A DNA stretch of 64,000 nucleotides from Cyanoderma ruficeps (GCA_008694505.1 VZDJ01000090.1:6999521-7063520); one strand, 5' to 3'; shown: positions 38,601 to 52,080, counted from the first letter of the stretch. The notes: generated from the letters alone by a model not told the origin. Made by a program: numbers and translations.

Positions 38601-41348
38601 ATCGTTACGTGGCTGTGATCTGGTTGGATCAGTCTCCTGAGTACAGAGAGCACCACTGGACCATTCACAGCCCAACCTGCAGCAAGTATCTTGGACAGGG
38701 AGGTGGGAATTGCCAGGTGTTCTTATAAGAGCCACAGCTTGTCCTTCACTGTGCAGTATAAGAATAGCACATGCAGACTGTCATAAGCTCATTTCTTTTA
38801 CAAAACTGTTCTCTGCTCCATTTATTTGGGTGATCTGGATAGCCAGTTATTTCTTGACTGCTCAGACATCATCACTGCAAAATAAATCGACAGCTACCCC
38901 AACATTGAAGTATGTTTGAAATGCCCAGACAAGCTGGACATCCACCAAGCTCAGCTGAGCTAAATTATAGGGTATTTAAAGTCCCTAATACGTTTCATAT
39001 GACCGATGAAAGAGGATTTTGTCAAACTCAATATGAATAGGAATTCATAGAATTTTTTAACTGAATTGGAAGCAGATTATTCAACAATATTTGGAGATAA
39101 AAGAAATTTCTCTATACATCAAAAATTCAAATATGACAGCACATGACAGCTGGAAAGCAAAAGTGACAATTCAATGTTGATTCCCAAAGCCAAGGAAAAT
39201 GCATGAATTTAGCAATTGGGAGGGGATGACACCTACAAATTGGTGTTAAGGAACTGCAAAGGAAAGTTCAGATATATTCTAGAGTGCGCCTCATAAGGCA
39301 ATTCCTGATGGCATCTGCATTCCCATTGGTAAATTTGTAAGGGATCTACAAATTGAAACAGGCTGAGAACTACTGAATTAAGCACACGCTAGCAACAGTA
39401 CAAAGTAATTGCCTGCATCTCGAGAAGCTGGGCATATATGCTTGAGTTCAAACACAAGTAAGAGGGGAAAGAAAGGTGATATGCCATAAATGTGTCAACC
39501 ATGTATATATATCTTAGTGTCTGCAAGTACAATCTGAAATGACAGCTTCAGAACTTTAAAGGATGTTATTAATTCAGGTGACTAAAATACATTTCTTTTA
39601 AAGAGCTTGATTTTTAATTTCCCAATGTTCTATTTTAGAAAAACTACTTGACCTAAGATTTTGAGCTAAAAGTCTCTCTGACAAAGGGTGCTAACTTAGC
39701 AGACCTCAACTTTGACCAGTATAATCCTGTTTTCCACAGAGGGGTCCTCTTTATTTATTTCTCTTTGTAACTTAGTGACCAGAAGAGTAATAACTGTCTC
39801 TGAAGAGCATGCACATAGACCAAATGAGGGATTCTTAAAATAAACCTAAAAATGAATTTTGCATTTCATTAACCTTTGGTAACAGTTTTATGAGGAAATT
39901 ACATTTTAAAAACATCTAGGAAAGATCTAAAGAAAACCAAAGACAAACACTATATAACTGGTACATCATACTTGCTGATGAGCATGACACAGACCCAGTT
40001 CCGAATGACACTCAGGATAAACTTGTAGCTTAGTAGCACAGTAAATTTCCAATTAAAAAACCTCAGTTTTTTAACAAAAAGCTGCATTGAAACATTTTAT
40101 ACCCCCAGGGTACGAACAAAATATATACCTATTATGGGCTTATGAGGGCTTATGAGTCAAATTAGTCTTATTCCAGGACAGAGTCACCCAATCAATGACA
40201 CCATGTAAGCACAGTTAATACCAAAATCTGGGCTCAGGGGTCTCAGCACATTCCTGAGAGGGAGCAGTTTGGCACTAGTTTGGTGCAGAGGTCTTTAAAT
40301 GCAAGCTTCTATTAAATCACTCTAGCAGCATTACCCATCCCATGCCTCAGCTTTAGGACATCACTACTAGCAGAATTTAAGCTTTCAGAAACCTCTTGGA
40401 GGACTACCCATTATCAGTATAAGTGACAACTGCCATTTGCAACGTCTGTAGTTTGGATCTAAATTCAAGTTAGCCAGTATCAAGCAGCCTAAATTCAAGA
40501 TTCCCTTCACAGCAGGACAGTATTTGATCCTCTGAACTAAATGGCTATTTGTCAAAGGAAAATTTAATGCACAATAAGGTATGGAGGAAATTAAATTTGT
40601 AGCCTGTTGTGGCTGTTGGACACTAAATTACTGTCCTTCACTGTTGAATCCCAGTGCTCCAGTCAGGCTTCCTACTAAAAATTGTTAGGTTTCCTATCGC
40701 TCACTTGAGAGAGAATACCACTCACAAACTAGGAAGAGCAAGTAAAAAATCCTTACATTTGTAAATGTTACTCTTCCTCACATGTGACTTGATCAAGGAT
40801 GAGAAGTGAATTTCATTTCTCGCACTATTGATTCCTTCGGATCTTTATTAAACGACACTAACTGGAAGACCTAGTAGTGAAAGACATTAAAAAAAAAAAG
40901 AATGTGAAATTTTCTCTGTGGATAACTCCCCTCTTAGACATAGCTTGCCAATTACCCAAGTACTTTTAACTTTTTACACAATACTGAACGATATATGACA
41001 TGACAATAACTTTTGACAGAATCATCCTTTTCCTCTTGGTCACTGAATAAAAGTCAATTCAGGACTGATCACCATCAGGATTCATTGTCTTCTGAAGGAT
41101 ACTCAGAGATCTACTTATTCAGAGAGCTGATTTTCTTATCTTGTAAAGGAGTGTGAGGGAATTGTAACTATCACACATATTTAATGCCCTTTTGGCTCCT
41201 AAAAACACAGAGCACTCAGATGAAAGTCAATTAATGGCAGACAGATTTTTTGTTGCCATAATACCTGGTATAAAGTTACTCTTACTTGTATAGCATCTTC
41301 TGCAGTTCTGGCTCACTAATACCTCTCTCTTGTCTCTCTTTCATACAG
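35691..41348 (+). other. DPT: DPT intron 3
   Basis: A 5.7-kb intron from GTTTGC to TCATACAG. No repeat family or exon was recognised in it. The interval from about 38950 to 41300 is AT-rich and almost free of open frames above 60 codons. Confidence 0.75.
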
Positions 41349-41415
41349 GGATCGTCAGTGGAAATTTATTGTCTGCAGGATGACAGACTATGACTGCCCA
41401 TTTCAAAATGTTTAA
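41349..41415 (+). CDS. DPT: Dermatopontin exon 4 (residues 178-199, stop)
   Basis: The acceptor TCATACAG follows a TC-rich tract. The first base completes Arg178, then the exon encodes the third D-R-x-W motif (DRQW, 179-182), [15 protein letters not shown] and the terminus QNV, with TAA at 41413-41415. C187 and C194 bring the mature protein to ten cysteines, which fits the five disulfides of the family. The C-terminal Q-N-V replaces the A-N-V type ending of mammals. The 3' UTR follows in the same exon. Confidence 0.94.
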
Positions 41416-42715
41416 AAAGATTGAGTGTACTCCACTTGGAAAGCTTGGGGACAGACAGGGTGGGATGAGGATTAGTGATTACAGAAGAAGGTCACTTAGG
41501 CTCACAAAAATGTACCAAGACTCATCAGCTGTCTGCTGAAGACACAATTTTCTCCCTTTGGAGCTAATACATAAATTGCCAGCCCACATGCTTGCAACAG
41601 TGAATTCAGAGGATTCTTTCAAGCTGCACTGACAGTTGTACCCCCGATTAAATTTGCTTATGACATACATGTTTATGATGCACAAATCTATGGCATTTGC
41701 ACAGTTACCTTTCTTATATATACATATAGCCATTCTAAACATGTACAAATTCCTTTCCATAGCAGCTCTATGTAAATGGCTTCCCAGCACAGCCGCTCCA
41801 AATGAGGTGGAAACATATTATACACTTCACAACATACACTAGACATTCCTGTCTTCTGCTTTGTACTTGGAACCAATCCAGGGACCCCTACCAGCTTCTC
41901 AGAGCTGGAAGTGTGCAGAAAACATCATTGGGAGGTGTGTGGCTGCATCTGGCATTATCTGTACAGTCCTCAGCATAACTCCACTGCAACAAAGGTCTGC
42001 CTACATGGGAGAATTCCGAGTATTTAAAACAGGAAGACATCAATATCTGATAAAAATGAGAGTAGATCCACCAATAAAAACAGAAGTCTAACCCAGCTTT
42101 ACCGAGAGTCTCTTTTATATTGTCTTAAAAGTCTCTAATGACAAAACTAACCAAGAACTCTGCTCTGGGCACACCCAGGACTAGGTCAGGCCACTCACTC
42201 TCAGTAAATATGGATATCACATTCTTCAGGAATCTGATTTTCAGGTGGATTTGGTTACCACGATGGGTGTCTGTACAACATCCATCTTCCCTTGGAAATA
42301 AAATATTGGCTTAGAATAGACAAATAAATTTAGTGGCTTAGATGACCTTAGTTCCTCCAATTTGCAGATCCTATTGCCTATAAAGTATAAACTGACCACG
42401 TTTCAACACTGCACAGCACTTGTGCAGCTGCAGTCCAAAAGAATACTGATCTGTTTCAGGAAGATCTGAAGTAGGATTTCACTCTTGAGCAAGCCAGAAT
42501 TTAGGCTTCAGTTTCTTAGCTGATGAATTCAATGGCGAAGTTAGCCGTAGCTTTAGTGGTGCTGGCTCAAGGGCCAGGATGACTCCATGTGTCAATTTAA
42601 GGCTGAAAAGCTTCATAGGAAACAGTTGTGTCTGCCAGTGAGTTTCCATATTCCAAGCATTTTTAGCATGTTTACAAGCATACCCTCTTGTCCAATAAAG
42701 GAATGATAGGCTTTG
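41416..42715 (+). other. DPT: DPT 3' UTR
   Basis: This untranslated tail follows the DPT stop codon. Three AATAAA hexamers occur, at 42073-42078, 42297-42302 and 42694-42699. The last is followed within 30 bases by T/GT-rich sequence and gives a tail of about 1.3 kb, close to what the mammalian transcript length would predict. The first two could serve as alternative sites. No coding exon was recognised inside it. Confidence 0.55.
42694..42699 (+). terminator. DPT: Preferred DPT poly(A) signal AATAAA
   Basis: A canonical AATAAA in TCCAATAAAGG, followed by a T/G-rich downstream element (about 42710-42745). It was chosen over 42073 and 42297 because of its downstream element and the resulting transcript length. 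Confidence 0.5.
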
Positions 42716-43240
42716 CTTTGCTGTAGCCTTGTTCTTTATTGATTTTACTTACACCAGCCTATTAATTTGCACAAAGACCACTCCTCTGTCACTCCCAGAG
42801 ACCATGAAGGTGATTAGGTAGTGAGAGCCAATTGCTGAGATATGTAGGTAACAGTGAGAAAGAGAATTTAATAAGCATAGGGAAGCTGGAGAAGATTGTT
42901 CACTGACACTGATAGACAGGTAAAGGAAGCCAAAGGAACTCCAAACATTAGAGCACCTGAAAAGAAGGCACTCATGCCAGGGGATCACTGGACAAGGATG
43001 TGCACTAAAATTAGGCACAGGAGGATCATCCCTGAGAACAGCTGCTCTAGATGGAAACCCATCTCCCACACAACTTTATCTTCACTACTTAAGCTGCTCT
43101 TCACTCTGTGTGCACACCATGGGCTTATGAAGGCCTCTGAGGGGACAGTAAAATATCATCTTAAGCTGGTTTAAATTCACAGAGCCACAGAAGACAGCAG
43201 CTCTGGTCTCTTGCCCTGGAGCTGCAGTGTCATATTGTTC

Positions 43241-43915
43241 CATATCATAGAATCATTAAGGTTGGAAAATACCTCTAAGATCAAGTCCAACATGTGATGG
43301 AATGCCATCATGAGAATGACACCACAGCACTGACCGCCATGTCCAGTCGTTTCATGAGCATGTGCAGGGATAATGCCTCCACCATCTTGCTGGGCAGCCC
43401 TTTCCAATGTCTAATCACTCTTTCAGTGAAAAAAGTCTTGCTGATGTCCAGATTAAACTTCCTTGGCACAGCTCAAGGACATTTCCTCTCATCCTTGTCA
43501 CTGGTTGTGTGGGAGAAGAACTTGACCCTCACCTTGCTACACTCTCCTTCCAGGTGGTTGTAGAAAGTGATAAGGTCACCCTTGTGCCTCCTCTTCTCCC
43601 AGGCTGAACTGCTCCAATTCTCTCAGCTGGTCCTCACAGGACTTGTGCTCCAGACCCTTCACCAGCTCCATTGCCCTTCTTTGGACTGACTCCAGGATCT
43701 TTCTTCTCGTGAGGCATCCAGAACTGGACATGGAATCTGAGGTGTAGCTCCACTAGTGCCAAGTTCTGAGGGACAGTCGCTTCCCTAGTATTGCTTGACA
43801 CTATTTTTTATACAGACCAGGATGCCATTGGTCTTTTTGGCCACCTGGGCACACTGCTGGGTCATGACTCAGTTCTTCCTCATCCCTGTCCCAGTGCCTT
43901 GTTTCCACCCATGCT
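43241..43915 (-). mobile_element. CR1 LINE fragment, 3' end
   Basis: The segment opens with CATAGAATCATTAAGGTTGG, the reverse complement of the CR1 3' terminus. It continues through the typical CR1 phrases TGCTGGGCAGCCCTTTCCA, CTCCCAGGCTGAACTGCTCC and CTTTGGACTGACTCCAGGA. It is about 0.6-0.7 kb, diverged, truncated at its 5' end and without an intact frame. It gives rise to the overlapping unsupported open frames on both strands here. Confidence 0.85.
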
Positions 43916-46459
43916 CTATTCCCAGCTCCACCCTAGCAGTGCATCTGTGTAGGATATATTTCACAGGACTCCTCTTCAGAAAGTTAAGTAATTCTCAGAT
44001 GAGGAAAGGTGTGGGTGGGAAACAGAATGTATCTTGGGGGAAGGCAGAAATGGGATGTGGACAAAAAAAAAAACCCCAAAAAGCAGAACTGAGGCAGAGA
44101 AAGACTGGTTCCTGTGAAGTCCTAGGACAGCTAGTTAGCAAAACTAGGAACTGAACTTAGCCCTTAACTAAGTTTTTATCTAAGTTGCAGTATCCACTTC
44201 TAATGTTGAGGTAACCCTTCTGTATGGGCAAACACTTCTCCAAAGCTGATGAGGTTCCAGCCCAAATCCTTTAGCACCCAGTGAGGTAATTATGAGCCTT
44301 TCTCACAGAAGTTTGCCAGCTTCAAAACCCCATCAAGTTTGCTTTAACTTTCCTAAAGTCATTCTGGGAAAGTGAGCCAGCCTTTCAACCTGCTTAGGGC
44401 ACCTTACCAAACCTGAGCCACCTTTCACTCCTTCTGGCAAAAAACAGATACCATTGCAGGGAAATGAAGAGTTGTGCCCAGTCAGACCAAGTACAGCCCA
44501 GCACAGATGCCCAGTGCAGGGAACCCACCAAACTTCTTCATTCTCATGTGTTCCATGGCACAGAAGCCCCACACCTGCTCTTGTGCTCTATGGAGTAAAA
44601 GTCATCCAGGACCTTAGAATAAACACAAAGCCTAACATTTTAAATAAATCTTAGTCTTTAATAAATAAGACATCCGGAAATAAAGTTTTATTTATTTAAT
44701 GAATAACAACAGTGTGGATTGAATTCAAACATCTGAGACAGAAACATTCCTTTGTAAATGCTGAGCATTGTCCCAGACATGCTACAAGGGCTGCAGATGG
44801 CACAATGTCAGCAATGTTTTTTAGATAAACTAGGGTAGGAAAATCTTCGAATTCAGAAAGGGAAATGCAGCAAACTTCACGAAACAGAGAGAACCTTTTG
44901 AGCTTTTCTAAATGGAAGTAAAAAAGGTGAAGTGACGTGGCCTGGCTGTGGAAGAGAAACACCAAGGGGCAACAGACTCCCTTTGTGGTTCTCCTTTAAC
45001 CTGAAACTCAGCAAAGGCAGGTGCTAAGCCAAACCCACATCCTCCATTCGATCCCCTCGACTTGAGGAGAGGTTTGAATAACAGAACACCATAAGTAATT
45101 GTTAAAAACAGACAGTCAGAGAGAAGGACTTGACTGCTCTTGGTCCTAAATCTCAAGATTAACTTAAGAATCATGGGACTTCTATTAAAAAATAAGAAGA
45201 GTGAGCTCTATTTTTTAACATACTCTGATTTGTCAATTTGCAGAGCATATAAGCATTTCCAGTATTTTTAACTTTCAATAATTTTCAAGTGCTTCAAACA
45301 GTATTTTCAATTACTTCTCAACAATAGTGACCCTTGAAATGTGTTTCTTAAATGAAGGCTGACATTCTCCTTTAATCACTTGAAAATGAGAGCTGGGACA
45401 TCAGCACTGTCTTTTATATTTTAGGTCCTGTTTTTGCAGGACATCAAATACTATGAAATTCATGATAAATATACCAGACTTGGCAACACAGCACTGATGA
45501 AAAGAAGAATAGCAAATCAGTAGCCATGTTGAAATAAGGCTTCTTTCCTGTAATATCAAGAGAGACCTTTCAACCTCTTCCAGCCCAGTATTAAGGATTT
45601 TGTAATACGAGATAAACCTGGCAGAGAGTCATGGCGTTATCTAAGCAGAGAGATGCCAACAAAACTGAAGGGAAACCAATCTGTGGGTGAACCAGAAGAT
45701 CTGGCAGAAGACCAGCTGGTTCTTTGGAAAACTTACTTAGACTTGACCCTTAACTCACACCCACTCATTTTTTTCCATTTTAAAACTTGATTTCAAGTTC
45801 ATGTTTATTGCATTAGCAACAGGTTACTGTACTGGCCTGCATATCTAAGGCTACAGTACTGTTTGCAATCAGAGAGTATGAACATCTCTGGTAGTGGCAC
45901 TCTGCAAGAGTTGTTGGCGTGAACCGTAGGCAGGAGGAGCTCTGCTAATAACACATTATCAAACATAAAACAGTGCTTGTGCTTAGGTTTACTTTTCAAG
46001 ACAGAGTAGTTACACCAGGGCCTGTTACTTGATTTCCCACATTTCACGGTTCTGGTATGTGCTCAGCTGATGCCCTGAATAGTAATCTGCACCTATGCTT
46101 TGAGAAGTTTAGAAAAGGCACAGGGCCGCCCACATGCTGAAAATAAGAGACAAAAACAAGTGCTTGTGGATCAGAGCCAACAGGCTTGCCTTTGTCTGAG
46201 CTCCACACCTGAACAGCATTTATTTCAGCCTTACCAGCTTGTGAACCTTGGCCAAAATCAATGGTGCCCTAAGCAAGAGTCATGCGCTTGAATACTTCTC
46301 AGGATCTCAGCTGGTATGTCTCTGTAAGGAATGCTGGATAAACTGGAACTCAGGTTAGAGGGAACCAGTCAAAGAGTGTGCCAATATACATGTGAATGGC
46401 CAAGGCAGCACATATTCTGTATGTACTTTCTTGAGACACAAAAGCCCACTGTTGGCCAG

Positions 46460-46525
46460 GGCATTGGACTGGATGGTCACTGTAGATCTCTTCCAATTGA
46501 AACAGTGTATTCTCTTCTATCCTAC
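46460..46525 (+). mobile_element. CR1 LINE 3'-end scrap
   Basis: GGGCATTGGACTGGATGGTC and the following GATCTCTTCCAATTGAAAC match the conserved sense-strand CR1 3' end. Only about 65 bases are recognisable. Confidence 0.6.
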
Positions 46526-47607
46526 TTGAAAAATCTGACAACCTCATGAAGATCATTACCCACTTTGCCTTAGGTTATCATCCAAATCATTTAAGAAAAG
46601 TAAAAGAAGTTTTGCTAAGCTTAGGATTAAAGCCTTTTCATAGGATAAATTCTATTACGCAAAAAAAAAGGTCACAGCTACATTTCTGTAGAATGTGAAT
46701 TTTAGTTTACCTATAGGGTCAAATTCTCCAGGTCTTGCCTGAACAAGACAAACCCCCACACTAGAACCTGATCCCAAAGAGATCATCCCAAATCATGAAG
46801 AACACAGAAGATAGGGGTGCAGAAGAGATGGTTCTATCTCAGAGAAAAATGAGGGGAATGACAAGAACCAGAGTGAAAAAAATGTGAAAGAGACATGAAG
46901 CCACCTGAAGAATGTGCCATTATGTAATGTCTTAAAATAAATGCATGCTTCTCTATCTTAGGAGATGAAATGACTAAGATAATTTAATACCAGCAAAGAA
47001 TTTGGAGAAAGCTCCCCAAATAACTTTGAAAAGAAAAAGCCAGCACAGTACATCAAATACCATCCTTGAAAAGCAGAGGAGCTGCCAATTGAAGCAGCAC
47101 CAACTGATAATGTTGATATAATTCTTTTAATCTGTGTTTGGAGCTCTTAACCCTTGACCAAAGAAAACAGAGAGATGAGAACTGAAGGGATAAGCTAACA
47201 ATGAAGTGAAAGTGGACGGAGAAGGTGTGATCACAGGTTAAGAAAGTGACAAGAAAAGAACAAAAGCAAATAAATTCTCAACAAACTAATGAATATGGGC
47301 TTGTGGCACATCCTGTAGCCTTTGAACTTAAATTCTAGTTTTCTATGGCTGTGTGAAGCTGCATATCAGGTTTTGCTTCAGTTAATATAAATATATTACT
47401 CAAACTACTTTAGAGGCTGAAGTTGCTTAGGACTCTGGCTTGGTTTCAGATTCCTGTTAAAGTGAAAAAGCTTTGACTTGGAAATGGATATATTCATCAC
47501 CAAAAGAAGATCCTGCTAGAATAAATAAATAAATTTGGATCATGATCTTACATGGAAAGTAAGATGTAATAATAATTCCTCCTTTATCTATCTTTATTTT
47601 ACTTCAG

Positions 47608-47667
47608 AGTGAATTTGACACTGATGGAGAATTTGAGGCGGCCTTGAAGAAACTCTTATCTATATAA
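47608..47667 (+). CDS. Weak candidate terminal exon
   Basis: A pyrimidine-rich tract and ACTTCAG precede an open segment reading SEFDTDGEFEAALKKLLSI and then TAA. The peptide is acidic-then-helical and looks more protein-like than its surroundings. I found no upstream exon or poly(A) signal that would complete a gene, and I do not recognise the peptide. It may be chance or a pseudogene piece. Confidence 0.15.
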   Translation, partial: SEFDTDGEFEAALKKLLSI

Positions 47668-48224
47668 AAAAACACTTTTTTGTCAAAAATTTCTGCCTTC
47701 CCCTGGGTCCTAGGACCTCCCTGGGGTCTCAGTGAACTGCTGAGTGTCTGTGGTTTATTCAACAACAGCTGTATTGCTGAAGCAAGTAACAAAGGGCATA
47801 AGTAACTCTAGCTGCCAACACTTCTCTCCTAGCAACTGACTTATGGCCATAAAAGTAACTCAAGATCAGCAAAGAAATAGTTATTGAATTGTAACAGACT
47901 TGTAGTTGTTGCACTGAACTGTAGCATCATCAATAATTTTTTTTTCCCAAGGATTTTATTTCCTGAATGTGCTGCACTGGTTTGGAAAAAAGTCACCTAC
48001 TCCAATATATTAAATTCCAATTCAGAGAGAGAATGAGATGAGACAAGACTGATGTAAACATCCTTCTGTACTGCTTAGAAATGTTAAACCTGAACCTTTT
48101 TAGTATCAAAACCTGCAGTTTGCTTTTTGGCTGGTTCAACATTACCTGCTTTCCAAGTGTCTCTGACATCTGCCTTTGCTGCAGATGGGAACTACAGCAC
48201 ACACACCACAGACTCAGCACTTAA

Positions 48225-48365
48225 CACTGCAGCACAGCAAACATTGCACTCAGCCCAATAACCTGAACCATCATTTGCAGCTCCTTTCTGCATTATTTAA
48301 CAAAGCAGACAAGAGGAAAAGAGCTCTGAGTAATTAAGTGCTGTTTGGCAGGCACAGTAAATACA
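48225..48365. repeat. Left copy of 143-bp repeat flanking the provirus
   Basis: This runs from CACTGCAGCACAGCAAAC to GGCACAGTAAATACA and abuts the provirus end (TG at 48366). The same sequence recurs at 55381-55523 directly after the other provirus end. The two differ by a 2-base indel (CA) and one T/C change. It occupies the place of a target-site duplication but is far longer than the 4-6 bases retroviral integrases make. Confidence 0.9.
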
Positions 48366-49007
48366 TGTTTTGGTTTAGGGCAAATTTTGGAGGAAACTTT
48401 TGAACGGAGTTCTTTTGTAAACTTAAACAGCTTTTTTTTTCACCTGGTTTGGGAAAATAATTTTTAGAGAAAAGTGGAAAAGCTATTTATTTAACAAGCG
48501 TAAGGAATGAATAATATGAAACAACAAAATTTTTCACTGCTTTGAAGAGAGATGGCAAAACTGAGAGTTTTTGCCAGGATTTAGTATGGTTTTTTTAGTT
48601 TTTTATTAGTTTCAGTTTTTTTGGTGCTGGAAAATGTTGAGGTCTAGGCCCGGTGGGCTGCAATTACAAGATTTTGGTGCTTTTCTGGGTTTTTTTTAGT
48701 TTAGAGCAGATTTAAACAGTTTCAAGAAAAAGGAAAAAAACCAGTCTAGGAAGCATTTTTGCTTTAGCTAGCTAGACTAACTAGAAGGATAAAACCCCCT
48801 TTTTCTGGCTGCTGTTTGTGTATCTGACGAACACACACAGTTCTGAGGAAGAAAGAAGATGCAGAGGAGTGAATACTGCTTTTTAAAACAAATTGCTTGC
48901 TGCTTCTTTTTTTGCTTTATTTTTAGAACTAGTTTTAAAGGTACAGAACACACAGCACACACAGAACAGATGATTGGGAATACAAGTATTATGGTCATCT
49001 TAGGACA
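48366..49007 (-). repeat. Distal (viral 3') LTR, heavily C-to-T changed
   Basis: Aligns along its full length with 54717-55380. Most differences are T here against C in the other copy, mainly where the C follows T or C. One example is the pyrimidine run near 48585-48630, which is all T here where the other LTR keeps CTC and CCC. Stretches in which every C follows A or G, such as ACACAGCACACACAGAACAG, are unchanged. It also has a short deletion relative to the other LTR around 48498. Confidence 0.9.
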
Positions 49008-49886
49008 TTCTACTCTTTATTACTGTATCGTTAACTTACTAAAACTAATTGAATTTTTAACTCTACAAACACATGCATTATACATATATCTATATAAAAA
49101 CAATATACAGCTATATACAGACAATGGCAGTGATATTCAACAAAAGGTGATATTTACACATGGTTTTTATTTAACAATTAGATTTTTTTGAGGTACACAT
49201 TGTGTTGGTTTATTTTTTTGTATTATTTACTATGTACAACTTGGTTTTTGAGCAAGGAAAATTTTACGGATGAGTTTGTCTGTACTTGAGGCAGAATTGA
49301 TTGAAACTGTTTTTTAAACAATTTTTTTACATGTACTACAGGGCCTTTATTTTTATTTATTCTGTGCAGGAGTTTAGACTGGGCAGAGCTTGTTCTGTTG
49401 GTGGAACTTTGGGTGTTAATTAACTAGGTGGTTTTTGCTAGATGTTGTTTTTAATTCTTGAAAGAACTTTTACTTTATGTTTTTAAGGTGGTTTTTAACA
49501 GTTTATTGATTTTTTTATTTTTTTAGCAGCTGGTGCATGGTAGGGGATATGGTATACTCATTTAATGCTATGTTTTTTAGCTTAGCTGTTGATAAGGCTA
49601 TTTTTGAAATGAATTTCATTGTTTGATTTAATTTTGTCAGGGATATTATGCTTTTAAAGAACTTGCTTTTTAAGGTTTAGAATGGTGTTATGGGTTGTAG
49701 CATGAGGCACAGGATAGGTCTCTAGCTATCCTGTGGTGGTTTTTACTATTGTGAGCACATAGTACTTACTTTGATGTGTTTGGGGTAGTATGATGTAATT
49801 AATTTTTAGGGTTTTTTATACTTATATTTGGACTACTGTTTATTATATTATAGGGGCTTTACTCACTTGGTTTGCTTGATTGCAGC

Positions 49887-49990
49887 ACATATGTTACAGT
49901 TATGGATAACTTGAGAAATACTGTTTATGGTTAGATTTATTTTTTGGTTTTGTGCTCACTTACAGATGGCATTTTTGTTTTGATGACCTG
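49887..49990 (-). pseudogene. Integrase zinc-binding domain remnant
   Basis: Minus-strand translation gives two spaced histidines (THNASGH) and, about 30 residues later, VIHNCNICAAIKQTK, the C-x2-C half of the HHCC zinc finger typical of retroviral integrase. A TGA interrupts the segment between the two halves and another follows it. The frame is shifted relative to the reverse-transcriptase motifs, so at least one indel lies between. The domain marks the 3' part of pol. Confidence 0.7.
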
Positions 49991-51249
49991 AGGCATTATG
50001 AGTTTATTGAGCTAGGAACAACTTTTTTTTTGTGTTGCTAATTTAAATTTATTTTTGACACTTTTATTTTTGTAGCTTGATTTATCTGCTGATTGTTTCG
50101 GTGCTCTTCATTAGCTTTACTCTTGGGGACATGGGTATCTACATGGTGGATTTTTACAGGTAGCTTTTCTACTCGAGTGGCATTGTCTTTCTACTTTTTG
50201 GCAGCTTAAATTGGTTTTTTCCTACACTGCCAATTAGCTTTTTTTCACTTTTTCAACTATCTTCATAGAACATTGGCTACTATTTACAAATCAGTGTAGA
50301 GGTAGAGCTTTGGCTACTTTTTTTTTATCAATGTCTAGGGTTAATTGAACAGCTTTGAGTTCAGCAAGTTGGTTTGATTTACTTTTTTTTTTGTAGTTTG
50401 TGCAACTTGTTGTGTGGGGCTTCATACAGCTGCTTTTTATTTTTGATTTATTTTTATGATACGACAGGAACTGTCAGTGAAAAGAGTGTAGTGTGGTTTT
50501 TTTTGCTGGCAGTATGGTGGAGCCTTTTCAGCTTTTGTTACTTGTTTTTGCTTTTTTTCATTTGCGAGACTAAATATTTTATTTTAGGCTAATTTGTAAT
50601 TATTTTTAAAATTCTGGGGTGATTTAGCTTTTTAATACAGGCTCACTGTGTGATGAGAGCAATCTATTTACTCTATGTGGCATTGGCAGTATGGTGGGTA
50701 GGGGGAACTTTTGTTTTGAACATCCACCCAGCACTGGTAGTTGGGGTGTTAGGAGGAGTTGTGTTTTAGTGTTTATTACTTTTGAGGCAGCTTGGACTCT
50801 TTTATAGGCTGATAAAATTTTTTTTTCCCTGTTGGAGTGTAGTTGGCTTCAGACTTTTTGTAGTTTTGATTTTAGAATTTTAGTGGTTGGCTTTGAGCCT
50901 CCCTAGACACTTTTTGCTAAAGGTTTTAGGACAGACTTAGGCTTTTGGCTGTGGAGTAGAGCATGTTTTTCCCATTTGGTTTTGTTTTGACTGGGCTAAG
51001 GGTTACTGCATGAGCGATTTTTTGCTTGATTTGGGCAAAGGCGTGTTGCTGTTCAGGCCCTCACTGGAAAGTGGTTTTTTTGTGGGTAACTAGGTAGAGA
51101 GGGCTTACAATTTGGCTGTATTCAGGAATGTGTATTTTTTTAAAGTCTATGGTGCTTAGGAAAGCTTGTGTTTCTTTCTTGTTTATTGGTGGAGACATTC
51201 CTGTGATTTTGTTGATGGCATCAGTGGGAATTTGATACTGTCCATCTTC

Positions 51250-52080
51250 TTACTTAATTCCTAGGAACTGGATTTTTTTAGCAGATCTTTTAATTTTGCT
51301 CTTCTTGATAGCAAAACTAGCTTTTAGGAGAATTTGGATGATTTTCTTTTTTTTTAAATACTTTAGCTGCAGTGCTCTTTCACACAATGATGTCATCAAT
51401 GTACTGTAGATGTTTTGGAGCCTTACTTTTTTTTAGTGTAGTTTGAATCAGTTTATGGCAGATGGTAGGACTGTGTTTCTACTCTTGGGGCAGTCAGTTC
51501 TAGGTGTGCTGCACACTCTTCTACGTAAAGGCAAACTGAGACTTGCATTTTGCTGCTAAAGGAATGGAGAAAAATGTATTGGCAATGTCAATAGTGGTGT
51601 ACTACCTTGCTGCTTTGGACTTTAGCTCACATTGGAGCTTTAACATGTTTGGCACAGCAGCACTCAATAGTGGTGTTACTTTATTTAAGGCACAATAGTT
51701 TACAGTTAATTTCTACTTTTTTTAGATATATGTACAGGCTAGATGAGGCTGTTGAAGGGTGAGTGGGTTTTGCTGACCACTTTTTGGTTTTTCAGTTTAT
51801 GGATCATTTTGTGGATGGGGATTACAGTATTTTGAGTTTTTTGTACTGTCAGCGATGCACTGTTGAAGTGGCAATTGGTACTTGTTGCTTTTCTTCTTCC
51901 AGAAGTTTTACAGCAGATGGGTTCTTTGATAGTTTAGGCAAGGTGTTCAATTGCTTAACATTCTCTGTTCTTACAGTTGCTATTTTAAACGCTCATTTGA
52001 GGGTTTTTTGGGTTTTTCAAATATTCATTTTGGAGGTAGTTTATGCACAAAATGCATGGGGCCTCTGGGCCAGTCACAAT
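51250..52080 (-). pseudogene. Reverse transcriptase remnant
   Basis: Two hallmark motifs sit in one minus-strand frame. One is LPQ, then a Glu codon, a TAG stop and KHSPTIC (51458-51493). The other is LQYIDD (51392-51406), with the Tyr-x-Asp-Asp catalytic centre intact. In this family a glycine occupies the position now Glu, and the next residue is commonly an aromatic or hydrophobic one; here it is TAG. Upstream, residues such as NYLQNEYLKNP resemble the start of the polymerase domain. Stops at former Trp-type codons are the signature of G-to-A change. The domain cannot be translated. Confidence 0.85.

Larger units (their letters stand above)
42716..48224. other. Intergenic DNA between DPT and the provirus
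   Basis: Apart from the CR1 pieces at 43241-43915 and 46460-46525, an AT-rich cluster of AATAAA-like hexamers at 44615-44700, and the weak exon candidate at 47608, I see no gene. The mammalian neighbour expected on this side of DPT (the chemokine XCL1) was not recognised. Confidence 0.55.

Noticed and set aside
49007..49400. Possible env remnant in the provirus
   Set aside because: Only a few hundred bases separate the expected end of integrase from the distal LTR, and no envelope motif was visible. An env-less element or an env deletion is more likely.
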